Shown here: piece after piece, positions 43,071 through 51,995 of the stretch | Layout: each line of letters begins with the position of its first letter | How positions within the stretch are numbered: position 1 is the stretch's first letter | Assembly: GCA_023388175.1 (NCBI GenBank) | Contig: JAEWGT010000007.1 | Location: 1-64,000 of the forward strand | Source: Pseudomonadota bacterium | Lineage (GTDB): Bacteria; Pseudomonadota; Alphaproteobacteria; Rhizobiales; Devosiaceae | DNA length: 64,000 bases | Reading direction: 5' to 3' | Made by a program: the position numbers and the translations under genes | The notes under the pieces: model-generated | Told to the model about the DNA's origin: nothing | The model's input: the letters and a program-made list of their open reading frames with translations, nothing else | Databases searched by the model: none

Positions 43071-44885
43071 TTATGCAGACTTGGCAGCGCGGCTCATGCG
43101 CTTGCGATCGTTCGGATCGAGCCAGATCTTGCGCAGGCGGATCGACTTGGGCGTCACCTCGACATATTCGTCTTCGGCGATATAGCCCAGGCTCTGTTCC
43201 AACGTCAGCTTCTTGGGGGTGGTCAGGCGCACGGCCTCGTCCTTGGACGTGGTGCGGATATTGGTGAGCTGCTTGCCCTTGAGCGCGTTGACCTCGAGAT
43301 CGTTCTCGCGATTGTGCTCGCCGATGATCATGCCTTCATAGATGTCGACGCCGGCATCGATCAGCATCGAACCGCGGTCTTCGAGGTTCCACAGCGCATA
43401 GGCGACGGACTGGCCGGTGCCATTGGAGATCAGGACGCCCGTGCGACGGCCCGGAAGCTCGCCCTTGAACGGCACGAAGGAGTGGAACAGGCGGTTGAAG
43501 ATCGCCGTGCCGCGCGTATCCGACAGCAGTTCGGGCTGATAGCCGATCAGCGAGCGGGTGGGGACGAGGAGCTGAATACGCGTGCGACCGACGCCGGAGG
43601 GGCGCATATCGGTGAGCTCGCCCTTGCGCTCGGTCAGCTTCTGCACCACGGCGCCGGTGAACTCGTCATCGACGTCGATGATGACTTCCTCGACCGGCTC
43701 CATGCGCTTGCCGTCTTCTTCCTTGAACAGCACTTTCGGGCGGCCGATGGTCAGCTCGAAGCCTTCGCGGCGCATGTTTTCGATCAGCACGGCCAACTGC
43801 AATTCGCCGCGGCCGGCCACGTCATAGGAATCATTGTCTTCGCCGGGCGTCACCTTGATGGCGACATTGCCCTCGGCTTCGCGCATCAGGCGCTCGCGGA
43901 TGACGCGCGACTGCACCTTGTCGCCTTCACGGCCGGCCAGCGGGCCGTCATTGATGCGGAAGGTGACCGACAGGGTCGGGGGATCGATCGGCTTGGCGGC
44001 AATGGGCTGGGTGACCGAGGTGGCGCACAGCGTATCGGCCACGGTGGAGGTCACGAGACCGGCAATGGCGACGATGTCGCCGGCTTCGCCAACGTCAACT
44101 GGTGTACGCTCGAGACCACGGAAGGCCAGGACCTTGGAAACGCGGCCCTTTTCGACTTCCTTGCCCTCGCGGTTGAGGGTGTGGATGGCGTCGTTCGACT
44201 TGACCGAGCCGGACGTGATGCGGCCGGTCAGGATACGGCCCAGGAACGGATTGCGCTCGATCGTGGTGACGAGCATGCGGAATTCGCCCTCTTCCACCTT
44301 CGGCTCGGGCACATGCTCGACGACCTTGTCGAGCAGCGGCGCCAGGGTCTCCTTGGGGCCGGTCGGCTCGGCGGCCATCCAGCCCTGCTTGGCAGAGCCG
44401 TAGAGCACCGGGAAGTCGAGCTGCTCGGAAGTGGCGTCGAGGGCGACGAAGAGATCGAAGACCTCGTCGAGCACTTCGAGGTGCCGCTCGTCGGATTTGT
44501 CGATCTTGTTGATGGCCACGATGGGCCGCAGGCCCTGGGCCAGCGCCTTGCCGAGCACGAACTTGGTCTGCGGCATCGGGCCTTCGGCGGCGTCCACCAG
44601 GATCACCACACCATCGACCATGGACAGGATACGCTCCACTTCACCGCCGAAGTCGGCGTGGCCGGGAGTGTCCACGATATTGATGCGGGTATCCTTCCAC
44701 ATCAGCGAGGTCACCTTGGCCAGGATGGTGATACCGCGCTCGCGCTCGATATCATTGCTGTCCATGGCGCGCTCTTCGACGCGTTCATTCTCGCGGAAAG
44801 AGCCGGATTGCTTTAGCAAAACGTCGATCAGTGTGGTCTTGCCATGGTCGACGTGAGCGATGATGGCGATATTGCGCAGGGCCAT
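43071..44885 (-). CDS. typA: Ribosome-associated GTPase TypA/BipA
   Basis: 604 residues, full length. It is an EF-G-like GTPase that binds 70S ribosomes and helps 50S assembly and stress growth. G1 is HVDHGKTT near the N-terminus, with DTPGHADFGGEV and NKIDKSDE after; the C-terminal TypA domain ends RIRLRKIWLDPNDR. The ATG at 44885 gives the standard MALRNIAIIAHVDHGKTT; the longer frame to 44960 is not supported. A 210-base region to the VOC gene holds nothing I can identify. Confidence 0.96.
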   Translation of the reverse strand: MALRNIAIIAHVDHGKTTLIDVLLKQSGSFRENERVEERAMDSNDIERERGITILAKVTSLMWKDTRINIVDTPGHADFGGEVERILSMVDGVVILVDAAEGPMPQTKFVLGKALAQGLRPIVAINKIDKSDERHLEVLDEVFDLFVALDATSEQLDFPVLYGSAKQGWMAAEPTGPKETLAPLLDKVVEHVPEPKVEEGEFRMLVTTIERNPFLGRILTGRITSGSVKSNDAIHTLNREGKEVEKGRVSKVLAFRGLERTPVDVGEAGDIVAIAGLVTSTVADTLCATSVTQPIAAKPIDPPTLSVTFRINDGPLAGREGDKVQSRVIRERLMREAEGNVAIKVTPGEDNDSYDVAGRGELQLAVLIENMRREGFELTIGRPKVLFKEEDGKRMEPVEEVIIDVDDEFTGAVVQKLTERKGELTDMRPSGVGRTRIQLLVPTRSLIGYQPELLSDTRGTAIFNRLFHSFVPFKGELPGRRTGVLISNGTGQSVAYALWNLEDRGSMLIDAGVDIYEGMIIGEHNRENDLEVNALKGKQLTNIRTTSKDEAVRLTTPKKLTLEQSLGYIAEDEYVEVTPKSIRLRKIWLDPNDRKRMSRAAKSA

Positions 44886-45095
44886 GAGGGTCCGCCTTAA
44901 CTGGCACGATCCGCGAAACCGCCCCACGGGAGTTATCCTCTTGTGGGCTGGCCAGAACAAACCATGCGATATGATGGCGCCGGGCTCAAATGGGGTGGAG
45001 CTCCGGCAGGGTCGCGCGTCCTTAACGCAAGAGGCTCGATTTCACAAGGCGGCAATATGCAGGGCGGGTTTGCGCCCTGCACCCATTAGCGTGCC

Positions 45096-45479
45096 CTATC
45101 GCAGCGAACGCGGCAGTTCCCCCGATTGCCAGAGGCCGAGACCAAAACCATCCGGGTCCAGAAAATCGGCACTCCAGCCGCCGGGCGCTTCCGAAACCGG
45201 TGTGACGATGGTGACGCCCTTTTCGGCCAGATCGGCCACGATGTCGTCAATGCCGCCCTCGGTGACATCGAAGACCACCGCCGGCGTATTGCCGCGCTGA
45301 CCTTCCATTTCGAAAAAGATGAGGTCGAGCCCGCTTTCGAGACGACCCTGCAGCCAGAAGGGCTCCGCGCCCTCCATGCGCTCCAGGCCCAAGTTGAACG
45401 TATCGTTGTAGAATGCCTCGGTGCGGGCGATATCGGCGACGTAGAAGACGATGCTGGCGCTTTTCGGCTTGAAGCTCAT
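45096..45479 (-). CDS. VOC/glyoxalase family protein
   Basis: 127 residues, one VOC (glyoxalase/bleomycin/dioxygenase) fold: SIVFYVADIARTEAFYNDTFNLG, then FEMEGQRGN, and FLDPDGFGLGLWQ. The usual metal ligands are only partly conserved, so it may not be an enzyme. It lies 30 bases after the sigma-factor gene on the same strand and is probably the last gene of the PAS-GGDEF-EAL/sigma operon. Confidence 0.88.
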   Translation of the reverse strand: MSFKPKSASIVFYVADIARTEAFYNDTFNLGLERMEGAEPFWLQGRLESGLDLIFFEMEGQRGNTPAVVFDVTEGGIDDIVADLAEKGVTIVTPVSEAPGGWSADFLDPDGFGLGLWQSGELPRSLR

Positions 45480-45509
45480 GGCGAGCCCTCCTTGCTTGAT
45501 GACACCATC

Positions 45510-46115
45510 CTATTGCCGCGGCATGACCTTTTGTGAGCGCCGCACGATAAAAAGATGCCCGTCGGGATCGTGGCCGGCAAACAGCCCGTCATGCCGCAGC
45601 AAAGCCGGCAGCAATGCCTGGCGGATGCGGCCATAGGCCAGATCGAGATTGAGACCGCTCAACTCTGCCGGCGCGGCAAATCCCCCTTGCCGCAAATGCC
45701 GCCTCAGCGCGCTGACCCGTTGCCGCAGCGCCGTGTCCGGCAGATCGAGCAGATAAGCGATCTCGCGCCGATTGTGGCCGGTCAGCACAAGGGCGGCAAA
45801 TGTACGGAGCGCAGGCGGCAGGCCCGAAAGGATTTCGGGCATGTCGGGCGAGGCGCCGGCACGCTCTGTGTCGTGGCCGGATTGCCATTGGGTTTCCCGG
45901 CTCCGCTGGCGGCGCATGGTCCGGGCCGTCATCCGGGCGCGATTGCGCACGACGCCACGCAACCAGGCAATATTGGCGGCCTCGCCAAGGTCGTGGCGAC
46001 CGGCCTCGATGGCAACCAGCATTGCGTCCTGGACGACATCCTCTGCATCGGACCCCGAACCCAGCCGCGCGGCCAGGGCCAGAAGCTGCCTGTGCAGTCC
46101 GGCCCTTGCCCTCAC
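45510..46115 (-). CDS. ECF-type RNA polymerase sigma factor with C-terminal extension
   Basis: 201 residues from a GTG at 46115. Region 2: AEDVVQDAMLVAIEAG (about 24-39) with VRNRARMTARTMRRQ after; region 4: LSGLPPALRTFAALVLTGHNRREIAYLLDLPDTALRQRVSALRRHL (about 97-142). Some 55 extra C-terminal residues follow. No anti-sigma gene is adjacent. The start overlaps the GGDEF-EAL stop (GTGA). Regulation by c-di-GMP or CtrA is inference from the position. Confidence 0.8.
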   Translation of the reverse strand: MRARAGLHRQLLALAARLGSGSDAEDVVQDAMLVAIEAGRHDLGEAANIAWLRGVVRNRARMTARTMRRQRSRETQWQSGHDTERAGASPDMPEILSGLPPALRTFAALVLTGHNRREIAYLLDLPDTALRQRVSALRRHLRQGGFAAPAELSGLNLDLAYGRIRQALLPALLRHDGLFAGHDPDGHLFIVRRSQKVMPRQ

Positions 46116-48238
46116 GACGCTTTCTGCTTGGCCTGTGCCTTGACCGCCTCGGAATGCAGCAGATTGGCGAGCGTGGTGGATTGCAGCGGCGGCGAGAACA
46201 GATAGCCCTGCACTTCCGAAACGCCGAAATCGCGCACCAGCGCCATCTGTTCCTCGGTTTCCACGCCTTCCGCGGTCGTGACCATGCCCAGCGACTGCCC
46301 CAGCCCGATCACCGCCCGGATGATGGCGCGACTGTCATTGCGGGTGGTCAGGTCGCGCATGAAGGAGCGATCGATCTTGATCTTGTCGAACGGGAACGAG
46401 CGCAGATAGGACAACGAGGAATAGCCGGTGCCGAAATCGTCCATGCAGATGCGCACGCCCATGCCGCGCAATTCGTGCAGGGCCGCGATGGTGGCATCGC
46501 TGTCGGTGAGCAGCAGGCTCTCGGTAATTTCAAGTTCGAGCCGCGTCGGTTCGAGCCGGGCGGCATTGAGGGCCGACTTGACCTGGCCCACGAGGTCCTT
46601 GTTGCGGAACTGCACCGGGGAAAGGTTGACGGCCACGCGCACGCTGCTCGGCCAGGCGGCGGCGGCGCGGCAGGCCTCGTGCAGCACCCATTCCCCGATT
46701 CCCACGATCAGGCCGGTATCCTCGGCGACGGGAATGAATTCACTGGGCGGAATGGTGCGCTCGTCATGATCCCAGCGCAGCAGCACTTCGACACAGGTGA
46801 CGCGGTTTTCGCCCAGCCCCAGCAGAGGCTGGAACATGAGGCGCAATTCTTCGCGCTGCATGGCCATGCGCAGACCCGCCTCGATGGAGCGGCGCTGCTG
46901 CAATTCGGCATCCATGCCGGATTCAAAGAAATGGTAGGTCGAGCGCCCTTCGGACTTGGCCTTGTAAAGGGCCAGATCGGCATTCTTGACCAGCTGGTCG
47001 GTGGATGTGCCGTCCCCCGGCCCGACGGCGATACCCACCGAGGCGCCGATTTCAATCTGCTGGCCGCCGATATTCATGGGTGCGCGCATCGCCTTGACGA
47101 TGCGGTCAGCGACCTTGGCCGCCATATCGACGCCGTCGATGGGCCGCAGCAACAGGGCAAATTCGTCGCCGCCGAGCCGGGCCAGCAGATCGGTTTCACG
47201 CGTCGTGCCCCAGAGCCGCACCGCAGCCTGTTTGATAACCTCATCGCCCACCGCGTGACCGAGCGTGTCATTGACCGCCTTGAAATGGTCGAGGTCGATA
47301 TAGATGACGGCGGCCATTTCGCCGCGCTTCAGCGCCGCCTCGGTCTTGGCCATCTGTTCAAGGAATTCGATGCGGTTGGGGAGGTCGGTCAAGGCGTCAT
47401 GGCGCGCCAGATGCTGGATGCGCGCCTCCGCCTGGCGCTGCTCGGTAATATCCTCATGGGTCGAAACCCAGCCGCCATCCTTCATGGGATGATGCTGCAT
47501 CAGGATCGTGCGGTTGTTCAGCTCGTGGATATTCTTGCCATATTCGCGCTTGGCGATGACGTCCCGCCGCCAGGCGATATATTCTTCCTTGCTGCCGCTG
47601 GTCGACATGCCCATGTCGAACAGATGGCTCAGAATGTCTTCGAGCTGCGTGCCCGGACGGAGCAGCGTTACCGGCAGATTATAGATGCGGGCATAGGGCT
47701 CGTTGCAGATCACCAGCCGCCCGCGCGCATCCATCATGCACAGGCCAATGGAAATATTGTTGACCGCCGCGTCGAGCCTGATGTTCTGCCGCTCCAGCTC
47801 CATCTTGCGCTTCTGCTGGCTTTCGGAGCGGGCGATCTCGTCGGTAATGTCCTCATGGGTCACCACCCAGCCGAGATTTTCCGAATAGATATGCGCCGTC
47901 TCGATGATGCGGCCACCATTGACCACTTCCTGGCTCTTGGCGCGCGAACCCTCACGATTGGCCAGCAATTCACTGGTATAGTGCTCGTAAAAGGCCTCCG
48001 GGCTCTGGCCGGGATGGTTGCCCAGCCGGGCCGAGAGGTGGACAATATCCTCCAGCGTCATGCCACGATGGATGGCGTCCGGCGCAAAGCCGTAAAAATC
48101 GCGGTAATGCTTGTTCCACATCAGGAGCCGGAATTGCGGCGACCACACACAGAAGCCATAGGGAATGCTTTCCAGCGCCGCATCAAGCAGCAGCGCTTCG
48201 GCAACTTCCCCCACCTTGCCCGCCTTGTCCGAGCGCAT
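46112..48238 (-). CDS. PAS-PAS-GGDEF-EAL c-di-GMP signalling protein
   Basis: 708 residues, no membrane helix, so cytoplasmic. Two PAS domains (about 15-130 and 148-265) are followed by GGDEF, with an intact RETD inhibitory site (RxxD) before GGDEF, so product-controlled cyclase activity is plausible. The EAL domain has EVL instead of EAL (EVLLRW) but keeps NLSPVQF, ITESLL, DDFGTGYSSL and KIKIDRSF. It heads the operon with the sigma factor. A perfect CtrA-type site lies 60 bp upstream. Confidence 0.93.
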   Translation of the reverse strand: MRSDKAGKVGEVAEALLLDAALESIPYGFCVWSPQFRLLMWNKHYRDFYGFAPDAIHRGMTLEDIVHLSARLGNHPGQSPEAFYEHYTSELLANREGSRAKSQEVVNGGRIIETAHIYSENLGWVVTHEDITDEIARSESQQKRKMELERQNIRLDAAVNNISIGLCMMDARGRLVICNEPYARIYNLPVTLLRPGTQLEDILSHLFDMGMSTSGSKEEYIAWRRDVIAKREYGKNIHELNNRTILMQHHPMKDGGWVSTHEDITEQRQAEARIQHLARHDALTDLPNRIEFLEQMAKTEAALKRGEMAAVIYIDLDHFKAVNDTLGHAVGDEVIKQAAVRLWGTTRETDLLARLGGDEFALLLRPIDGVDMAAKVADRIVKAMRAPMNIGGQQIEIGASVGIAVGPGDGTSTDQLVKNADLALYKAKSEGRSTYHFFESGMDAELQQRRSIEAGLRMAMQREELRLMFQPLLGLGENRVTCVEVLLRWDHDERTIPPSEFIPVAEDTGLIVGIGEWVLHEACRAAAAWPSSVRVAVNLSPVQFRNKDLVGQVKSALNAARLEPTRLELEITESLLLTDSDATIAALHELRGMGVRICMDDFGTGYSSLSYLRSFPFDKIKIDRSFMRDLTTRNDSRAIIRAVIGLGQSLGMVTTAEGVETEEQMALVRDFGVSEVQGYLFSPPLQSTTLANLLHSEAVKAQAKQKAS

Positions 48239-48298
48239 CGAACCCCCTAGTTCCCCAAAACATTATCCGACGCTGGCGCGAAGGCTAATCAGCCCGGC

Positions 48299-48313
48299 TT
48301 AACGGGCAATTAA
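48299..48313. promoter_or_regulatory. Perfect CtrA-type site upstream of the PAS-GGDEF-EAL operon
   Basis: TTAA (48299-48302), seven bases, TTAA (48310-48313), a TTAA-N7-TTAA match 61 bp before the ATG at 48238. It overlaps the end of the CPT-like kinase gene (its stop begins at 48310). A GCCCG/CGGGC hairpin overlaps the left half. Confidence 0.65.
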
Positions 48314-48903
48314 ACCGGATCGCCAGCTTGGATTTCGGTGCCGGCCAGTCGTCGCGCCACCGCTTGAGCGCCGGCTTCGGGCGCAAGAATGCCCATATCA
48401 AGCCGCATGTCATAAGTCTTGCCACGATGCACCGCATCCTGCCAGCGCTGAACCGGTTCGGGGATGCCGGGGCCGGCAGCATAGAACCCGCCGCGCGGAT
48501 CGGCATTGCGCCGGGCCATGATGATATCGAGGGCGCAATCCACCCCGATCAGCGTCACGGGCAGCCCGGCCAGGTCGCGCAGCACTATATCCATGGGATC
48601 GAACGCGGCGGCATAATGGTCGTGGAGCCCAAGATCGGCCACGACATCGAAACCGTCACAACTGAGCCGCGCCATATGCGCAAAAAATGTCGCGTAAAGC
48701 CTGCGAATCGCGGGTTCCAGCTCGGGGCGCTCGCCGCCGGGCCTGAGGCCGATACCGGGCCAAAGTGTTTCCGGCAAACTGGCATTGAAGGCATCGACGC
48801 CCCAATTGATCCATTGACCGGATACCCCCGCCTGAATCGCTCTGGCCAGAGTCGATTTGCCGGAACGCGGCGCACCATTGAGAATGACGATGCGGCCGGC
48901 CAT
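48310..48903 (-). CDS. Chloramphenicol phosphotransferase-like P-loop protein
   Basis: 197 residues, MAGRIVILNGAPRSGKSTLA: Walker A GAPRSGKS at 10-17. FVADLGLHD and GVDCALDIIMARRNADPRGGFYAAG match the CPT-like family (PF07931 type). The family includes an antibiotic kinase, but most members have unknown substrates, so a resistance role is not claimed. ATG at 48903 has GGAG upstream. It follows argG after 49 bases holding the argG terminator, so it may have a separate promoter or depend on readthrough. Confidence 0.75.
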   Translation of the reverse strand: MAGRIVILNGAPRSGKSTLARAIQAGVSGQWINWGVDAFNASLPETLWPGIGLRPGGERPELEPAIRRLYATFFAHMARLSCDGFDVVADLGLHDHYAAAFDPMDIVLRDLAGLPVTLIGVDCALDIIMARRNADPRGGFYAAGPGIPEPVQRWQDAVHRGKTYDMRLDMGILAPEAGAQAVARRLAGTEIQAGDPV

Positions 48904-48917
48904 CAACGCGCTCCATG

Positions 48918-48946
48918 AAAAAGGGGTGGACCATTGCCCACCCCTT
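48918..48946 (-). terminator. Rho-independent terminator of argG
   Basis: 9-bp stem AAGGGGTGG (48921-48929) with CCACCCCTT (48938-48946), loop 8, then a T run on the minus strand. It ends only about 15 bases before the CPT-like start, so that gene's ribosome site lies right behind the T run. Confidence 0.9.
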
Positions 48947-48952
48947 CTGAAC

Positions 48953-50176
48953 TCAGTTCCGCGCCTTGGCGTTGCGGGCGGCCCAGGTCTTGAGCCGCAG
49001 CCCATTGAGGCGGATGAAGCCTTCAGCATCCTTGTGGTCATAGGCCACCGCACCTTCTTCGAAGGTGACGAGGTCCATGGAATAAAGGCTATGGGGCGAA
49101 CTGCGGGCAATGACGCTCGCGCTGCCCTTGTAGAGCTTCACCGTCACCTCGCCGGTGACATAATGCTGGCTCTTGTCGATCAGCGCCTGCAGCATTTCGC
49201 GCTCCGGGGAATACCAGAAGCCATTGTAGATGAGCTCGGCATATTTCGGCATCAGCTCGTCCTTGAGGTGAGCTTCGCCGCGGTCGAGCGTGATCGATTC
49301 GATGCCGCGATGCGCCACCAGCATGATCGTGCCGCCGGGGGTCTCATAGAGGCCGCGGGACTTCATGCCGACAAAGCGGTTTTCGACCAGATCGAGACGG
49401 CCGACGCCATGCTTGCCGCCCAGCTCGTTGAGCCTGGTGAGGAGCGCCGCAGGAGACAGCTTTTCGCCATTGATCGAGACCGGATCGCCCTTTTCATAAC
49501 CGATGGTGATGATCTCGGGCTGGTCCGGCGCCTTTTCGGGATCGGTGGTGCGCTGCGGCACATAATCGGGATAGGGCACTGCCGGGTCTTCCAGCACCAT
49601 GCCCTCGGAGGAGGTATGCAGGAGATTGGCATCGACCGAGAACGGGGCTTCGCCGCGCTTGTCCTTGGCAATCGGGATCTGATTGGCCTCGGCATAGGCG
49701 AGAAGTGCGGTGCGGCTGCGCAGATCCCATTCGCGCCACGGCGCGATCACCTTGATGGAGGGATCGAGCGCATTGGCGGTCAACTCGAACCGCACCTGAT
49801 CATTGCCCTTGCCGGTCGCACCATGGGAAATGGCATCGGCCCCGGTTTCGTGGGCAATTTCCACCAGGCGCTTGGCAATCAGCGGGCGGGCAATGGAGGT
49901 GCCGAGCAGATACTGGCCCTCATAGACCGTATTGGCGCGGAACATCGGGAAGACGAAGTGGCGCACGAATTCCTCGCGCAGGTCTTCGATATAGATGTCC
50001 TTGATGCCGAACATTTCGGCCTTCTTGCGCGCCGGCTCCAGTTCCTCGCCCTGGCCCAGATCGGCGGTGAAGGTCACCACCTCGCAATCGTAGGTTTCAC
50101 GCAGCCATTTGAGGATGATGGAGGTATCGAGGCCGCCCGAATAGGCCAGCACGACCTTCTTGATGTCTTTCGCCAT
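48953..50176 (-). CDS. argG: Argininosuccinate synthase
   Basis: 407 residues from MAKDIKKVVLAYSGGLDTS. It joins citrulline and aspartate in arginine synthesis. The ATP PP-loop AYSGGLDTS (10-18), then YLLGTSIARPLIAK and GATGKGNDQVRFE are characteristic of the type. Start at 50176; the longer frame to 50203 is unsupported. Preceded by a 107-bp gap to the divergent LysE gene. Confidence 0.96.
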   Translation of the reverse strand: MAKDIKKVVLAYSGGLDTSIILKWLRETYDCEVVTFTADLGQGEELEPARKKAEMFGIKDIYIEDLREEFVRHFVFPMFRANTVYEGQYLLGTSIARPLIAKRLVEIAHETGADAISHGATGKGNDQVRFELTANALDPSIKVIAPWREWDLRSRTALLAYAEANQIPIAKDKRGEAPFSVDANLLHTSSEGMVLEDPAVPYPDYVPQRTTDPEKAPDQPEIITIGYEKGDPVSINGEKLSPAALLTRLNELGGKHGVGRLDLVENRFVGMKSRGLYETPGGTIMLVAHRGIESITLDRGEAHLKDELMPKYAELIYNGFWYSPEREMLQALIDKSQHYVTGEVTVKLYKGSASVIARSSPHSLYSMDLVTFEEGAVAYDHKDAEGFIRLNGLRLKTWAARNAKARN

Positions 50177-50283
50177 ATGTATCGTCTCGGAATTTGCGGC
50201 CACATCGGCCTGAAATCGGGCGCACCCTAGTCAGGCGCGGGCTTTGGTGCAATTGTCCGCGCCAAGATTCTTGAGCGCCCGCC

Positions 50284-50931
50284 ATGCCCGCCTTTATCCC
50301 CGACCTGCCTGTCATCCTCGCTTTTGCCCTGGCTGCCTTCGTTCTGGCGGTGACGCCGGGACCGGACATGGCGCTGTTTGTGTCCCGCACCATGAACTGG
50401 GGCCGCAGCCATGGCTTTGCCACGGTGCTGGGCGCCACGACCGGCATTGCCGTTCACACCACGCTGGTCGCCTTCGGCATATCGGTGCTGATCGTCACCG
50501 CCCCGGCCCTGTTCTGGACCCTCAAGATCGTGGGCGCACTGTATCTGGTCTGGCTGGCCATCCAGGCCGTCCGCGACGGCGGCGGCATTCTCGTGACCCG
50601 CGCCGCCGGGAAACAGCCGAACTGGGGCCAGTCCTATCTCACCGGGCTCGGCATCAACCTGACCAATCCCAAGGTCGCCCTGTTCTTCGTGACCTTCCTG
50701 CCCCAGTTCGTCTCCGCCGATGATCCGGCAGCGGCCAGCAAGCTGATGTTTCTCGGGCTCGAATTCGTCGTGGTCTCGCTGCCCGTGGTCATCGCTATCG
50801 TGCTGTTCGCCGAATGGCTGACCCGCACGCTCAAGGAAAATGCCTGGGTCGGCAAGGCGCTCAACTGGAGCTTTGCCGCGGTCTTCATGGCCTTTGCCGC
50901 GACCATCCTCCTTGCCGAAGGCCGCAAGTGA
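50284..50931 (+). CDS. LysE family amino acid exporter (RhtB-like)
   Basis: 215 residues with six membrane helices. VLAVTPGPDMALFVSRTMNWGRSHGF is the family N-terminal signature, and GINLTNPKVALFFVTFLPQF is the central one. Substrates of this family include lysine, homoserine and threonine; the one here is unknown. The last codons overlap the rlmJ GTG (GTGA), so the two are coupled. Confidence 0.92.
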   Translation: MPAFIPDLPVILAFALAAFVLAVTPGPDMALFVSRTMNWGRSHGFATVLGATTGIAVHTTLVAFGISVLIVTAPALFWTLKIVGALYLVWLAIQAVRDGGGILVTRAAGKQPNWGQSYLTGLGINLTNPKVALFFVTFLPQFVSADDPAAASKLMFLGLEFVVVSLPVVIAIVLFAEWLTRTLKENAWVGKALNWSFAAVFMAFAATILLAEGRK

Positions 50932-51776
50932 ATTATAGACACGCTTTTCACGCCGGCAATTTCGCCGATGTCGTCAAACACATCATCCTGACGCGCATTC
51001 TTGCCTATCTCATGCGCAAGGACGCTGCTTTCCGCGTCATCGACACCCATGCGGGGCTCGGCATCTATGATCTCTTCGGCGATCAGGCCGAAAAGACAGG
51101 CGAATGGCAGGACGGTATCGGGCGGCTGATTCACGTGAAACGTCCGCCGGAGGTTGAGCCGCTTCTGGCGCCCTATCTCGATGCGGTCCGGGCACAAAAT
51201 CCCGACGGCAATCTGCGCTATTATCCCGGCTCACCCTTCATCACCCGGCATATGCTGCGGGATCAGGACCGGCTCATGGGGTTTGAACTGCACCCCGTGG
51301 ATGCCGATCGCCTCAAGGAAAACTTTGCCGGCGACTTCCAGACCCGTATCACCCAGCTCGACGCGTGGAAGATTTTCGGCACCCACCTGCCGCCGAAGGA
51401 AAAGCGCGGCCTGGTGCTGGTCGATCCGCCCTTCGAGGAAAAGGGCGAATTTTCCCGCATGGTCAAAAGCCTCGTCCAGGGTCACCAGCGCTGGCCCGGC
51501 GGCACCTATGCCTATTGGTATCCGATCAAGGAGCCGGGGGAGGTCGACGCCTATATCAAGGCGCTCAAGGCCACCGGCATCCCCAAAATCCTGCGGATTG
51601 AACTGACCATCCGCCAGCCATCAGAGCCACCGCGCCTGCACGGCACCGGCATGGTGGTGGTCAATCCGCCCTATGTGCTGGAAGATGAAATGCGGACGGT
51701 GTTGCCAATGCTGGCGGGCCTGCTGAGCGATGAGGGGCGCGGGCGCTGGGCGGTGCAATGGGTCGCGGGGGAATAG
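50928..51776 (+). CDS. rlmJ: 23S rRNA (adenine(2030)-N6)-methyltransferase RlmJ
   Basis: 282 residues from a GTG at 50928. RlmJ methylates A2030 of 23S rRNA. MNYRHAFHAGNFADVVKHI at the start (GTG read as Met), DTHAGLGIYDL (SAM motif), and the catalytic DPPF in LVLVDPPFEEKGEF (about 160-173) are all present. Coupled to the LysE gene; a Pmp3-like gene follows. Confidence 0.94.
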   Translation: MNYRHAFHAGNFADVVKHIILTRILAYLMRKDAAFRVIDTHAGLGIYDLFGDQAEKTGEWQDGIGRLIHVKRPPEVEPLLAPYLDAVRAQNPDGNLRYYPGSPFITRHMLRDQDRLMGFELHPVDADRLKENFAGDFQTRITQLDAWKIFGTHLPPKEKRGLVLVDPPFEEKGEFSRMVKSLVQGHQRWPGGTYAYWYPIKEPGEVDAYIKALKATGIPKILRIELTIRQPSEPPRLHGTGMVVVNPPYVLEDEMRTVLPMLAGLLSDEGRGRWAVQWVAGE

Positions 51777-51833
51777 CGGAACGATAGCCACAAAGCGGCG
51801 TTCCTGCCCCTCAACGAAAGGGGCATTTCGCCG

Positions 51834-51992
51834 ATGGACGTCCTCCGTATCATTTTATCCGTCATCATTCCGCCCGTGGGCGTCTTCCTGCAAGTGGGCC
51901 TTGGCCTGCATTTCTGGCTCAATATCCTGCTCACCCTGCTCGGCTACTTCCCCGGCCTGATCCATGCGGTCTGGGTGATTTTGCGCAAATAA
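51834..51992 (+). CDS. Pmp3/YqaE family small membrane protein
   Basis: 52 residues, two hydrophobic helices. The Pmp3 motif RIILSVIIPPVGVFLQVG and the second helix LNILLTLLGYFPGLIHAVWVIL are clear. These small proteolipids affect membrane potential and salt tolerance in yeast and other organisms. It is too short for many gene finders. A GCCCCT/AGGGGC hairpin (51806-51824 region) lies just before it; the start ATG is close to the 3' arm. Confidence 0.88.
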   Translation: MDVLRIILSVIIPPVGVFLQVGLGLHFWLNILLTLLGYFPGLIHAVWVILRK

Positions 51993-51995
51993 GAC

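Noticed and set aside
48310..48903. Chloramphenicol resistance determinant
   Set aside because: The protein is only a family-level CPT-like match, chromosomal, with no mobile context.
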